Positions 5,469 through 13,896 are shown, counted from the stretch's first letter. The stretch: DNA of 15,196 bases from Candidatus Cloacimonas sp. (GCA_035403355.1 DAONFA010000037.1:1-15196), one strand, 5' to 3'. Translations and numbers: made by a program. The notes: generated from the sequence alone by a model not told the origin.

Positions 5469-6140
5469 TTATTTATTCAAGTCCGGTCTGCGGGTTCGGG
5501 TTAAGCATTTTCCCTGTTCAATTGCCCAATTTAAAATCTCCTGGTGATTTCCGCCGCATAAAACTTGCGGCACTGCCAAGCCCATAAAGACATCGGGTCT
5601 TGTGTAACAGGGAAAACCCAGCCCTTCCTTGCTGAAAGAATCACTATGGGCACTTTCAATATCACTCAACGCACCGGGCAGTAATCTGCAAATTCCATCC
5701 ATAAAAGCCATTGCCGGAATTTCACCTCCGCTTAAAACATAATCCCCCAAAGATATTTCATCCGAAACACAGAGGTCACGCACTCTTTGATCAATTTCCT
5801 TATAGTGACCGCAAAGCAGAATTATGCGTTGGTAGGAAGTGTAACTCTCTAATATCTTTTGCGTTAACGGACGCCCCTGCGGAGTAAAATAGACCACCGG
5901 AGCATTTCCTGTCCGTAAAAGTTCGCTTAATGCATCGTATATGGGTTGAGCTTGAATTACCATTCCCGGAAAACCGCCATAAGGATAATCATCTACTTTA
6001 TGGTGTTTATCAGAAGAAAACCGACGAAAATCCGTCAGTTTCACTTCCAGCAGTTTGCTCTTTTCTGCCCGGGAAATGATGCTGCTGCTTAAAAAGCCGC
6101 TGAAGGCATCCGGAAAAAGGGACAGGACTTCAAAAATCAT
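5469..6140 (-). CDS. trmD: tRNA (guanine-N1-)-methyltransferase
   Basis: TrmD methylates N1 of G37 next to the anticodon using S-adenosylmethionine and prevents +1 frameshifting. It acts as a trefoil-knotted (SPOUT) dimer. The 223-residue product is near normal length. Visible motifs are MIFEVLSLFPD at the start, DDYPYGGFPGM (50-60), CGHYKEIDQRV (110-120), EISLGDYVLSGGE (128-140, the knot and AdoMet loop), the proposed catalytic aspartate in HSDSF (D167) and CYTRPDVFMGLAVP (178-190). Two positions are normally glycine in the family as I know it: F57 in PYGGxPGM and E115 in the HYKxID motif. It overlaps rimM by four bases (ATGA), as expected for coupled translation. Confidence 0.95.
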   Translation of the reverse strand: MIFEVLSLFPDAFSGFLSSSIISRAEKSKLLEVKLTDFRRFSSDKHHKVDDYPYGGFPGMVIQAQPIYDALSELLRTGNAPVVYFTPQGRPLTQKILESYTSYQRIILLCGHYKEIDQRVRDLCVSDEISLGDYVLSGGEIPAMAFMDGICRLLPGALSDIESAHSDSFSKEGLGFPCYTRPDVFMGLAVPQVLCGGNHQEILNWAIEQGKCLTRTRRPDLNK

Positions 6141-6664
6141 TTCTTCGCCAATGTCTGATAGAAAGATATAAGCTCCAGGGCATTCTGTAAAATTACACAG
6201 CCGGGATTATCTATCACCGTATCTATGTAATAATCTACAAAAGGAACCAAATATTCAGTTCCTTTGCTGTTCACAATCTGTAGAACATCCTGAGCTCCAT
6301 TGAAAAAAAAGTCCTCTACTATTCCTAATTCCTCACCCGCAAAAAGAACCTGGTAGCCCACAAGGTAATTTAGAGAAGGTGCTTCCGTATCTTGCTCCGT
6401 TTCCTCAATGCCAATCACTGCATCTTTATGCAAATATAGTTCTTCAGAAACACCATCTTCCCTTAGTTTAATCCAGGTTTTGTTGCCTTGTCTCATTCTC
6501 TCACTGATAGTTACAAAAAACACTCTATCGCTGTTAAAGATCAAATACAGTTCCTCAAGCTCAGAAAATATAGTTCTATATTCCGGCTTGATCATCACAG
6601 GATGAAAGCCATCTGCATTCTGCCTACCCAGTTTGCCAATTCCGGTTAGAAAAGGATGTTTCAT
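6137..6664 (-). CDS. rimM: Ribosome maturation factor RimM, divergent
   Basis: RimM assists 30S subunit maturation, binding S19 and helping 16S rRNA fold. The 175-residue length, the position between khpA and trmD and the C-terminal PRC-barrel (about 97-170; YLVGYQVLFAGEELGIVED, then TEYLVPFVDYYIDTVI) identify it. The N-terminal RimM domain is weakly conserved: the usual G(R)hxxxHGhxGEhxV signature is represented only by GIGKLGRQNADGFHPVMIK (about 8-26), and it lacks the usual G-E-V. Its start codon follows the khpA stop without a gap and its last four bases overlap trmD. Confidence 0.88.
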   Translation of the reverse strand: MKHPFLTGIGKLGRQNADGFHPVMIKPEYRTIFSELEELYLIFNSDRVFFVTISERMRQGNKTWIKLREDGVSEELYLHKDAVIGIEETEQDTEAPSLNYLVGYQVLFAGEELGIVEDFFFNGAQDVLQIVNSKGTEYLVPFVDYYIDTVIDNPGCVILQNALELISFYQTLAKK

Positions 6665-6895
6665 TTACTCGATAATTTCGAGCTCCGCACGCTTTCCTTG
6701 TTTAGTGCTTACAGCATTAATAATTGTTCTGATGGCACTTGCGGTTCTGCCACGCTTGCCAATCACTTTGCCAATATCAGCTTTGGAAACCCTAAGCTCA
6801 TAGAGGGTAATTTTGTCGCCAGTGATCTCGGTAATATTCACTTCCGCGGGATCATCAACCAGAGCTTTAACTATGAATTCAATGAGTTCTTTCAT
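6665..6895 (-). CDS. khpA: KH-domain RNA-binding protein KhpA
   Basis: A 76-residue single KH-domain protein of the KhpA (YlqC) family, which in Gram-positive bacteria forms a dimer with KhpB and binds RNA. The GxxG loop reads GKRG within SKADIGKVIGKRGRTASAI (about 37-55). The opening KELIEFIVKALVDDP is characteristic. It lies in the standard place between rpsP and rimM, with GAGGTG as ribosome binding site and no gap to rimM (TAAATG). Confidence 0.95.
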   Translation of the reverse strand: MKELIEFIVKALVDDPAEVNITEITGDKITLYELRVSKADIGKVIGKRGRTASAIRTIINAVSTKQGKRAELEIIE

Positions 6896-6922
6896 CTTTC
6901 ACCTCAGTTTTCTTTTATTCTT

Positions 6923-7216
6923 TTATTCTGCTTCCGCAGTAATCTGGTTCTTTTTTACTTTACTTTCATGCCAAATTTGCAGAACTCCTGCTTTGCGTAA
7001 TAAAGAACGAACAGTATCCGATGGCTGAGCACCTACGCTAAGCCAATATAAAGCCCGTTCCGTATCTATATTTATTTTTGAAGGATTGGGTTTGGGATCA
7101 TACCAACCAACACATTCCAGATATTTTCCATCACGCTTCTGGCGAGAATCAACTACCACTATCCGATAACTGGGCTGATTTATTGCCCCCATCCTTCTCA
7201 ATCTTAGTTTAACCAT
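6923..7216 (-). CDS. rpsP: 30S ribosomal protein S16
   Basis: S16 binds 16S rRNA in the body of the small subunit and is important for early 30S assembly. The 97-residue product opens with VKLRLRRMGAINQPSYRIVVVDSRQKRDGK (read in parts) and includes ECVGWYDP and the ERALYWLSVGAQPSDTV helix, all family hallmarks. AAGGAGA lies just upstream of the ATG at 7216. It is the first gene of rpsP-khpA-rimM-trmD-(rplS). Confidence 0.97.
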   Translation of the reverse strand: MVKLRLRRMGAINQPSYRIVVVDSRQKRDGKYLECVGWYDPKPNPSKINIDTERALYWLSVGAQPSDTVRSLLRKAGVLQIWHESKVKKNQITAEAE

Positions 7217-7253
7217 TAGTTCTCCTTCAAACTATATGCATAATATATTAAGA

Positions 7254-7289
7254 ATTATACTTCTTTTTTAAAACTAAGCTTTCCGTCAA
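7254..7289 (-). promoter_or_regulatory. Candidate promoter of the rpsP operon
   Basis: On the minus strand a perfect TATAAT (7254-7259) lies 37 bases before the rpsP start codon. TTGACG (7284-7289) lies upstream, but the spacing of 24 bases is too long for a standard sigma-70 -35/-10 pair. The -10 element alone is credible; its -35 partner is unclear. Confidence 0.35.
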
Positions 7290-7331
7290 GATAAATTTTT
7301 CAATCCTTTCTCAGAAAAGCATTGCCAGCTT

Positions 7332-8654
7332 TTACCGCCGTCCAATCCCATAATAGGTAAAACCCATTTCCTTAACCGTTTTGGGATTGTATTGATTGCG
7401 CCCGTCAAAGATAACTTTACTGCGCATAATTTTACTCATTCTTTCAAAATCGGGATAGCGAAATTGATGCCATTCCGTAATCAGCAACATTGCTTCTGCA
7501 TCTTTCAGGGTTTCATATTCATCGGCGCAAAGAGTAACGGAATTATTATTCCCGAATATTTTCTTGGCTTCTTCCATCGCTACCGGATCATAAGCTTTAA
7601 TATTGGCTCCCAAAGCAATAAGTTCGTTAATAATTACTACTGAAGGCGCTTCCCGCATATCATCCGTCTGTGGTTTAAACGCCAAACCCCATACAGCAAA
7701 GGTTTTTCCTTTCAAGTTACTGCCAAAATGAGCAATAACTTTTTCTACCAGCACTCTCTTTTGCGCAGCGTTAACTTCTTCCACTGCAGTTAAGATACGC
7801 GGTTCGTAACCCACTTTAGAGGACATTTTGATAAGGGCTTTAATATCTTTGGGAAAACAACTTCCCCCAAAACCGACTCCGGGATAAATAAATTTATAAC
7901 CAATGCGGGAATCACTGCAAATACCATTTCTCACTTCTGCGATATCTGCTTCATAAGCATCGCAAAGACGGGATATTTCATTAATAAAGGAAATCTTAGT
8001 TGCCAGAAAGGCATTAGCGGTATATTTTGTCATTTCCGCAGAACGAATACTCATCAATAAAACCCTGTCATTCGTCCTGCAAAAAGGTGCGTAAAGAGTC
8101 CGCATAATTTCTCCCGCTGCAGGATTATCAGTTCCAATTACAACCCTATCCGGACTCATAAAATCATCTATAGCAGAGCCCTCTTTCAGGAATTCCGGAT
8201 TGGAAACCACAGTAAATTGTAGCTCCAATTCAAGCTCCTTCAGCTTTGCCTGGATTTTCTCCGATACCAAATCAGCTGTTCCAACGGGAACTGTGGATTT
8301 ATTTACGATAATTTTGGGCTCATTCATAAAACCGGCAATTTCTTCCGCAGCCGCAATTACATATTGTAAATCAGCGGAACCATCTTCTCCAGGAGGAGTT
8401 CCCACAGCAATAAAAATTATCTGCGATTCGGTTACTGCCTGCTGAATATCTAATGTAAAGCTCAAACGCTTGGCAGTCATATTACGCAGAATCATTTCTT
8501 CCAAACCGGGTTCATAGATAGGAACTTTACCTTCATTCAGTAGTTTTATCTTGTTCTCATCCTTATCTACGCTAATTACCGTATTGCCCATTTCCGCAAA
8601 ACAAGCGCCTGTAGTTAAACCCACATAGCCACTTCCTATCACAGCTATTTTCAT
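7332..8654 (-). CDS. ugd: UDP-glucose 6-dehydrogenase
   Basis: The enzyme oxidises UDP-glucose twice with NAD to UDP-glucuronate, a precursor for acidic polysaccharides and further UDP-sugars. The 440 residues fit the family. Visible are the N-terminal dinucleotide-binding MKIAVIGSGYVGLTTG, EGKVPIYEPGLEEM (about 41-54), NKSTVPVGT (118-126), NPEFLKEGSAI (152-162), the catalytic cysteine in GGSCFPKD (C266), and the C-terminal UDP-binding domain with VWGLAFKPQTDDMREAPS (about 318-335). Its start overlaps the upstream epimerase gene by four bases (ATGA) and AAGGAG precedes it. The product and the neighbouring epimerase together suggest supply of a UDP-uronic acid or UDP-hexose for surface glycan. 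Confidence 0.95.
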   Translation of the reverse strand: MKIAVIGSGYVGLTTGACFAEMGNTVISVDKDENKIKLLNEGKVPIYEPGLEEMILRNMTAKRLSFTLDIQQAVTESQIIFIAVGTPPGEDGSADLQYVIAAAEEIAGFMNEPKIIVNKSTVPVGTADLVSEKIQAKLKELELELQFTVVSNPEFLKEGSAIDDFMSPDRVVIGTDNPAAGEIMRTLYAPFCRTNDRVLLMSIRSAEMTKYTANAFLATKISFINEISRLCDAYEADIAEVRNGICSDSRIGYKFIYPGVGFGGSCFPKDIKALIKMSSKVGYEPRILTAVEEVNAAQKRVLVEKVIAHFGSNLKGKTFAVWGLAFKPQTDDMREAPSVVIINELIALGANIKAYDPVAMEEAKKIFGNNNSVTLCADEYETLKDAEAMLLITEWHQFRYPDFERMSKIMRSKVIFDGRNQYNPKTVKEMGFTYYGIGRR

Positions 8655-9583
8655 TTTTGCTCCTTAAAGTATTTTATTACTTGAGAAATGCCGTCCTTAA
8701 GCTCTGTTTCGGGTTTCCAACCTAAAAGCGCTTTGGCTTTGTTGCAGGAAAGCAAAGACCGATGTAAGTCCCCTTTTCGGGCAGTCCCAAAATGCGGTTC
8801 ACTGTTTATACCTAATTGCTTTGCTATTTCCCGATACAAATCCCTGGTAGTTGTTTCCCGGCAAGTTCCAATATTAAATATATCCCCTGCTCCCTGTTCC
8901 AAAGCCAGTAAATTGGCTTGAACTACATCCCCCACATAAACATAGTCCCTAATCATTCCGTCCGGTTCATTCTCATAACGATAAATAGTAGGTATTTCGC
9001 CTTTCAGCATCTTTTCCGTAAAGAGCGATACAACTCCTGCCTCTCCTAAAGAGATTTGCCGGGGTCCGTAAACATTGGCATAACGTAAAACCGTGTAATT
9101 CAAACCGTATTGGTGACGGTAAAAATAGAGATAGTCCTCTCCCGATTTTTTGTTTATAGCATATACGGATAAGGGTTTGGGATTGTAACTTTCGGTGGTA
9201 GGATACTCTTCCGCTTCACCATAAATAGCTCCCCCGGAAGAGATATAGATAACTTTTTTCACTCCTGCTCTAACGCAATTCTGCAAAACATTAACCCAGC
9301 CATAAACATTGGTAGTAATATCTTTTAGAGGATTTTCAATGGAGAGCGGCACACTTATCTGAGCAGAATGATGATTTACTATAGCGGGCTTTTCTTTGGC
9401 AAAGACCTCGCTTAAACTCTCAGCACAGATATCCATTTCGTAAAAAATCGCTTTAGGATTGATGTTACGCCTGTTTCCCGTAACCAAATTATCTACAATA
9501 ACAACTTCGTGGCCTGCTTGAATATAAGCATCGGCTACATTAGAACCGATAAAACCAGCTCCACCCGTGATTAGTATCTTCAT
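8651..9583 (-). CDS. NAD-dependent UDP-sugar epimerase (GalE/WbpP-like extended SDR)
   Basis: A 310-residue extended short-chain dehydrogenase/reductase. GGAGFIG (7-13) binds NAD, HHSAQISVP (71-79) and SSGGAIYG (115-122) line the active site, and Y141xxxK145 (YAINK) is the catalytic pair. LRYANVYGPRQ (166-176) and RDYVYVGDVVQANLLAL are typical of UDP-glucose 4-epimerases and their relatives acting on UDP-N-acetylhexosamines or UDP-glucuronate. Substrate cannot be read from the sequence. The next gene makes UDP-glucuronate, so UDP-glucuronate 4-epimerase is one option and UDP-glucose 4-epimerase another. The start codon shares one base with the stop of the NusG-like gene (TGATG), and the end overlaps ugd by four bases. 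Confidence 0.88.
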   Translation of the reverse strand: MKILITGGAGFIGSNVADAYIQAGHEVVIVDNLVTGNRRNINPKAIFYEMDICAESLSEVFAKEKPAIVNHHSAQISVPLSIENPLKDITTNVYGWVNVLQNCVRAGVKKVIYISSGGAIYGEAEEYPTTESYNPKPLSVYAINKKSGEDYLYFYRHQYGLNYTVLRYANVYGPRQISLGEAGVVSLFTEKMLKGEIPTIYRYENEPDGMIRDYVYVGDVVQANLLALEQGAGDIFNIGTCRETTTRDLYREIAKQLGINSEPHFGTARKGDLHRSLLSCNKAKALLGWKPETELKDGISQVIKYFKEQK

Positions 9584-10155
9584 CAGTCCGTCTCCACAAT
9601 TTCGTATTCACCAATAATCTTGATGTCTTCGGTTTGCACTTTCACCAGCACCGCCTGCCGTAAAATATTCACCTGTAAACGCACTTCCGTAAGCTTGGAT
9701 TGGTCTTCCACAACTCCACAAACGCCTTTCAAGGGTCCGTTCACGATTTCCACTTCCAAACCTTTTTCCAACCAAAGCCCCGGTTTCATTTCCACATTCT
9801 TCTGCCTGCCATAATAGATTGCCCGCAATTCTTCAATCAACTCTTTTTGAACATTCACTTTAAGAAATCCTACCGTATAACCCGAAATCTGTAATTCCTG
9901 TTTGCTTCTGAAATCTATGCCCGCAAACACATACGAAGGAAAAAGAATTTTATCCACATCCACTTTGCGTCTTTGGTAGATACGCTTATCTGTATATTGC
10001 GGTAAATAATAGGTTATTCTATGCTGCTTGGCATATTCGGCAACCTTTTTCTCACAGCGAGGTTTTGTATGCACAACCACCCATTGCCTGTCATCGGTGA
10101 AAAGTTCCAGTTCACCATACAATTCATCTATATAGACAGGTTTATGGGTAGCCAT
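9583..10155 (-). CDS. NusG-family transcription elongation factor (RfaH/UpxY-like paralogue)
   Basis: A 190-residue NusG-family protein. Residues about 22-115 form the NGN domain that binds the clamp of RNA polymerase (QWVVVHTKPRCEKKVAEYA, HRITYYLP, LFPSYVFAGI). Residues about 130-172 form a KOW domain (VEIVNGPLKGVCGVVED). It is unlikely to be the housekeeping NusG: the YYLPQYTDKRIYQRRKVDVDKILFPSYVF segment (read in parts) is of the type seen in RfaH, UpxY and LoaP, specialised factors that help RNA polymerase read long polysaccharide or secondary-metabolite operons, and no secE or rplK is next to it. It lies two bases after ahcY and shares one base with the epimerase gene. This supports a role linked to the UDP-sugar genes. 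The ribosome binding site is weak. Target operon and recruitment element are unknown. Confidence 0.85.
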   Translation of the reverse strand: MATHKPVYIDELYGELELFTDDRQWVVVHTKPRCEKKVAEYAKQHRITYYLPQYTDKRIYQRRKVDVDKILFPSYVFAGIDFRSKQELQISGYTVGFLKVNVQKELIEELRAIYYGRQKNVEMKPGLWLEKGLEVEIVNGPLKGVCGVVEDQSKLTEVRLQVNILRQAVLVKVQTEDIKIIGEYEIVETD

Positions 10156-10157
10156 TT

Positions 10158-11558
10158 TTAATAACGGTAATATTCCGGTTTATAAGGTCCCTCAAACGGC
10201 ACATTAATATATTCCGCCTGCTTTTTGGAAAGCTGAGTTAATTGCACTCCCAATTTGGGCAAATGCAAGAGCGCCACTTCTTCATCCAATTTCTTAGGCA
10301 GGGTGTAAACATCAATTGCGTGACGATTTTGCCAAAGGTCAATTTGCGCTAAAACCTGATTACTGAAAGAGCAGCTCATTACGAAGGATGGATGGCCTGT
10401 GGCATTTCCCAGATTAACTAACCTTCCTTCCGAAAGCAAAATAATCTCTTTATCATTGGGAAGTTTGATTAAATCTACCTGGGGCTTGATATTCACTTTT
10501 TCCACCCCTTCCATCTCATACAGCTTATTCACCTGAATTTCATTATCAAAATGGCCGATATTACAAACGATGGCTTTATTCTTCATTTTAAGGATATGGT
10601 CAACTCTGATAACATCGCAATTTCCTGTCGCCGTAATGAAAATATCTGCAATCTCTACCATATTTTCCACAGTATTTACTTCGTAACCTTCCATCGCTGC
10701 CTGTAAAGCACAAATAGGATCAATTTCACTAATCACAACTCTGGCACCCAAACCGCGCATTGATTGGGCACAACCTTTTCCTACATCTCCATAACCGCAA
10801 AGCATAACTATTTTGCCGGCAACCATAATATCCGTTCCTCTCTTTATTCCATCGGCAAGAGATTCTCTACAGCCATAAAGATTATCAAACTTGGATTTAG
10901 TTACCGAATCATTTACATTGATGGCAGGGAATAATAAAGTGCCTTCTTCTCTTCTTTGATAGAGACGATGAACGCCGGTTGTTGTTTCTTCGCTAATTCC
11001 TTTTAAGCGCTGGACAATTTTATGCCATTTATTCGGGTCTGCAACTAACTTGCTGATAAGCAATTCCTGCACTATTTGCATTTCTTCATTATCGCTATCT
11101 ACTTCCGGAAGCTTACCATTTTGCCGGTATAATTCTTCTAACCGGTATCCTTCATGAACCATCAGAGTTGCATCACCACCATCATCAACAATTAAATCGG
11201 GTCCTTCGTCCCAGGAAAGCGCTTGTAATGTACACTGCCAATACTCATTCAGGGTTTCTCCTTTCCAGGCAAAAACAGGAATTCCCCTTTGAGCAATTGC
11301 TGCTGCAGCATTATCTTGAGTGGAAAAGATATTACAGCTTGCCCAACGAACTTGAGCTCCCAATTCAATCAGGGTCTCAATTAAAACAGCAGTTTGCACT
11401 GTCATATGCAAGCTGCCGGTAATTTTTGCTCCTGCAAGGGGTTTACTATTCCGGTAGCGGTCTCTTAAAGCAATCAAACCTGGCATTTCAGTTTCAGCCA
11501 GGTTAATTTCTTTTCTACCCCAGTCAGCTAAGCTCAAATCAGCTATTTTGTAATCCAT
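10158..11558 (-). CDS. ahcY: Adenosylhomocysteinase
   Basis: S-adenosylhomocysteine hydrolase splits the by-product of methylation into adenosine and homocysteine, using tightly bound NAD. The 466 residues include SLHMTVQTAVLIETL (49-63), CNIFSTQDNAAAA (75-87), DDGGDAT (125-131), the NAD-binding GYGDVGKGCA (255-264), ATGHPSF near residue 393 and the conserved C-terminal KPEYYRY that reaches into the neighbouring subunit. The segment at about 137-185 is the roughly 40-residue insertion common in bacterial and plant forms. It lies 25 bases after pnp with AAGAGGAAG before its ATG, and two bases before the NusG-like gene, so it probably belongs to the long rpsO-to-ugd transcript. Confidence 0.97.
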   Translation of the reverse strand: MDYKIADLSLADWGRKEINLAETEMPGLIALRDRYRNSKPLAGAKITGSLHMTVQTAVLIETLIELGAQVRWASCNIFSTQDNAAAAIAQRGIPVFAWKGETLNEYWQCTLQALSWDEGPDLIVDDGGDATLMVHEGYRLEELYRQNGKLPEVDSDNEEMQIVQELLISKLVADPNKWHKIVQRLKGISEETTTGVHRLYQRREEGTLLFPAINVNDSVTKSKFDNLYGCRESLADGIKRGTDIMVAGKIVMLCGYGDVGKGCAQSMRGLGARVVISEIDPICALQAAMEGYEVNTVENMVEIADIFITATGNCDVIRVDHILKMKNKAIVCNIGHFDNEIQVNKLYEMEGVEKVNIKPQVDLIKLPNDKEIILLSEGRLVNLGNATGHPSFVMSCSFSNQVLAQIDLWQNRHAIDVYTLPKKLDEEVALLHLPKLGVQLTQLSKKQAEYINVPFEGPYKPEYYRY

Positions 11559-11583
11559 TTCTTCCTCTTATCAGGTATTCTTA

Positions 11584-13806
11584 TTATCTATTGCGACGGT
11601 GAAAGTCATTTCTTCCCCCGTCTCTACCTCTATTTCTATCATCCCGATGTTGAGGATGGTAGTTTTGGTATTCTTCTCTATGGGCATCAGGATTGGGTGT
11701 AGGATTTCCCGGCACTCCTTTCATAGTTAAAGAAAGTTTGCCTTTATCCATTCCGAGGGTTTTAACTTGCACGGTATCGCCTAATTTAACCATATCCAGA
11801 GGATGATTTATGCGTCCGGTAAACATTTCCGAAATATGCACCATCCCTTCTTTGGCTCCACCTAATACTTTTACAAAAATACCGTAGGGTTCAATGCGCG
11901 TTACCTGTCCTTCAAACATATCACCGGCAACAGGATCAATGGCTATGCCTTTAATCTTAGCTTTGGCTTTATTGATAGAATCTCCGTCCGGCGAAAGAAT
12001 TCTCACCGTTCCGTCATCCTGAATATCAATCTGCACCTGACATTCTTCAATGATAGATTTTATCATCTTTCCACCGGGTCCAATAATCTCTCCAATCTTA
12101 TCTATCGGCACTTTGAAGGATTCAATGCGAGGAGCCCAGGGAGCAAGTTCACTTCTTGGTTCGGCAATGCATTCCGCCATAATATCCAAAATCTTGAAGC
12201 GTGCGGCTTTTGCCTTATTTAAGGCAATTTCCATAATTTCTCTGGTTATTCCCGAAATCTTAATATCCATCTGCATTGCAGTAATGCCTTCCCGCGTTCC
12301 TGCACACTTAAAATCCATATCACCCAAGTGATCTTCCAAGCCCATAATATCGGTTAAAACAATATAGTCCTCACCTTCCATAATTAAACCCATGGCAATT
12401 CCGGCTACAGGAGCTTTGATGGGAACGCCACCTGTCATTAAAGCCAAACATCCACTGCAAACAGATGCCATAGATGAAGAACCGTTGGATTCCAAGGTAT
12501 CTGCTACCACCCGAATAGTATAAGGAAATAGTTCTTTATCCGGTAAAACAGCTTTTAAAGCTCTTTCTGCCAAATTGCCATGTCCCAGTTCACGACGGCC
12601 TGTAGGTCCCATTCTTCCTGCTTCGCCAACGCTGAACGGAGGGAAATTGTAATGCAGATAAAAGTTCTTTTTATATTCTGTTTCCAAACCGTCTATCACC
12701 TGTTCATCAGTTCCACCGCCTAAAGTTAAAGTTCCTAAGGATTGCGTTTCACCTCTGGTAAAAAGTGCCGAACCATGCACTCGGGGTAAAATGTCAATTT
12801 CACAGGTTATCTCTCTAATATCATCAGTTCCGCGTCCATCTACACGATGCTGTTTTCTTAAAATGGAATCCCGCACATAGCGACGGATAAGTTCTTCAAA
12901 AGCCATTTTATAATAGCGTTCCGTTTCTTCCCAATGGTCCCCTTCCGTTTCAGTAAACACTGCATTCATTTCTGCTTCAGCTGCATCAAAAGCATCCTGT
13001 CTTTCCTGTTTGCCAAAAATTACAGCTGCTTCCGCTATTTTTGCCCCAAAAGCATTTTCCACTTTGCTCATAATCTCTTCCGGAATGCTATCCAAAATCA
13101 CTGCCACTTTTTCTTTGCCGCAAGCGGAAATGAAATCCTGCTGCAAAGCACAGAGTTTTTGAATTTCTTTATGTCCTGTAAAAACAGCATCCAGCATTAT
13201 TTCTTCGCTCAGTTGCGAAGCAGCGGATTCAATCATCACAATTGAACTCTCACTTCCTGCAACTGTTAAATTGAGTTTAGAATCGGTTTCAATTTCGTTG
13301 AAATGGGGATTTACTACAAACTGGTCATTAATATAGCCAACTGTTACACCGGCAATAGGTCCGTTAAAAGGTATATCGGAAATGGAAAGAGCCAAAGAAG
13401 CACCAAAAACACCCATTGTTGAAGGATCGGTAATACCGTCAAAAGAAAGCACGGTTACAACGATATGAACTTGATTCCGAAAACCTTCCGGAAACAAAGG
13501 ACGAATAGAACGGTCAATAACCCTTGCCATCAAAGTGGCATCAGTAGAGGGCTTTGACTCCCGCTTAAAAAAACCACCGGGTATTTTACCGGCAGCATAC
13601 ATCTTTTCAATGTAATCAACTGTTAAGGGAAAGAAATCCTGATTTTCCACGGGTTCTTTAGACATCGTGGCGGTAACCAAAACAGCTGTTTCTCCATATT
13701 GGATAAAAACACTGCCATTGGCTTGTTTTGCCATTTTGCCAGTTTCCACAATCAATTTGCGTCCGCAGAAATCGGTTTCACGACGAGTAATATTGAAGTT
13801 ATGCAT
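11584..13806 (-). CDS. pnp: Polyribonucleotide nucleotidyltransferase (PNPase)
   Basis: PNPase degrades RNA from the 3' end with phosphate, and can add tails, as a ring-shaped trimer. The 740 residues show all domains in order: first RNase PH domain (about 12-140), the helical linker (about 240-320), the second, catalytic RNase PH domain (about 325-545; FTRGETQ, DIMGLEDHLGDMDF with the two active-site aspartates D492 and D498), a KH domain (about 564-620, GPGG at 576-579) and an S1 domain (about 626-697). A tail of about 40 residues rich in Arg, His, Asn and Asp (704-740) could bind RNA or partners. AAGGAG lies six bases before the ATG at 13806, and the gene ends with a double stop TAATAA. 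A long hairpin precedes it (13828-13896). Confidence 0.97.
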   Translation of the reverse strand: MHNFNITRRETDFCGRKLIVETGKMAKQANGSVFIQYGETAVLVTATMSKEPVENQDFFPLTVDYIEKMYAAGKIPGGFFKRESKPSTDATLMARVIDRSIRPLFPEGFRNQVHIVVTVLSFDGITDPSTMGVFGASLALSISDIPFNGPIAGVTVGYINDQFVVNPHFNEIETDSKLNLTVAGSESSIVMIESAASQLSEEIMLDAVFTGHKEIQKLCALQQDFISACGKEKVAVILDSIPEEIMSKVENAFGAKIAEAAVIFGKQERQDAFDAAEAEMNAVFTETEGDHWEETERYYKMAFEELIRRYVRDSILRKQHRVDGRGTDDIREITCEIDILPRVHGSALFTRGETQSLGTLTLGGGTDEQVIDGLETEYKKNFYLHYNFPPFSVGEAGRMGPTGRRELGHGNLAERALKAVLPDKELFPYTIRVVADTLESNGSSSMASVCSGCLALMTGGVPIKAPVAGIAMGLIMEGEDYIVLTDIMGLEDHLGDMDFKCAGTREGITAMQMDIKISGITREIMEIALNKAKAARFKILDIMAECIAEPRSELAPWAPRIESFKVPIDKIGEIIGPGGKMIKSIIEECQVQIDIQDDGTVRILSPDGDSINKAKAKIKGIAIDPVAGDMFEGQVTRIEPYGIFVKVLGGAKEGMVHISEMFTGRINHPLDMVKLGDTVQVKTLGMDKGKLSLTMKGVPGNPTPNPDAHREEYQNYHPQHRDDRNRGRDGGRNDFHRRNR

Positions 13807-13827
13807 AACTTCTCCTTTTTATATTCT

Positions 13828-13896
13828 GCGGGAGAAGAAGCAATAGGCAAAAAGGTCTTTTCTTTTACCCTTTGGCTTATTGCTCATTTCTCCCGC
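13828..13896 (-). promoter_or_regulatory. Long leader hairpin directly upstream of pnp
   Basis: In the rpsO-pnp spacer, the 9-bp GCGGGAGAA/TTCTCCCGC (13828-13836 with 13888-13896) continues, past a 2x3 internal loop, into the 7-bp AGCAATA/TATTGCT (13839-13845 with 13878-13884) and then a roughly 6-bp GGCAAA/TTTGGC-type segment with a bulge. The apical loop is near 13856-13867. On the transcribed strand it is followed by AGAATATAAAAAGGAG, the pnp ribosome binding site, with no U-run, so it is not a terminator for rpsO. In enterobacteria a similar hairpin is cut by RNase III and allows PNPase to repress its own synthesis; the same role here is inference. Confidence 0.75.

Noticed and set aside
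7315..7333. AAAAGC/GCTTTT inverted repeat as a terminator of ugd
   Set aside because: It overlaps the ugd stop codon, the stem is AT-rich and only six pairs, and no U-run follows the stem beyond its own arm.
12934..13245. 103-residue plus-strand ORF and other plus-strand ORFs inside pnp, ahcY, ugd and rimM
   Set aside because: They are antisense shadows of well-identified minus-strand genes, without ribosome binding sites or recognisable motifs.
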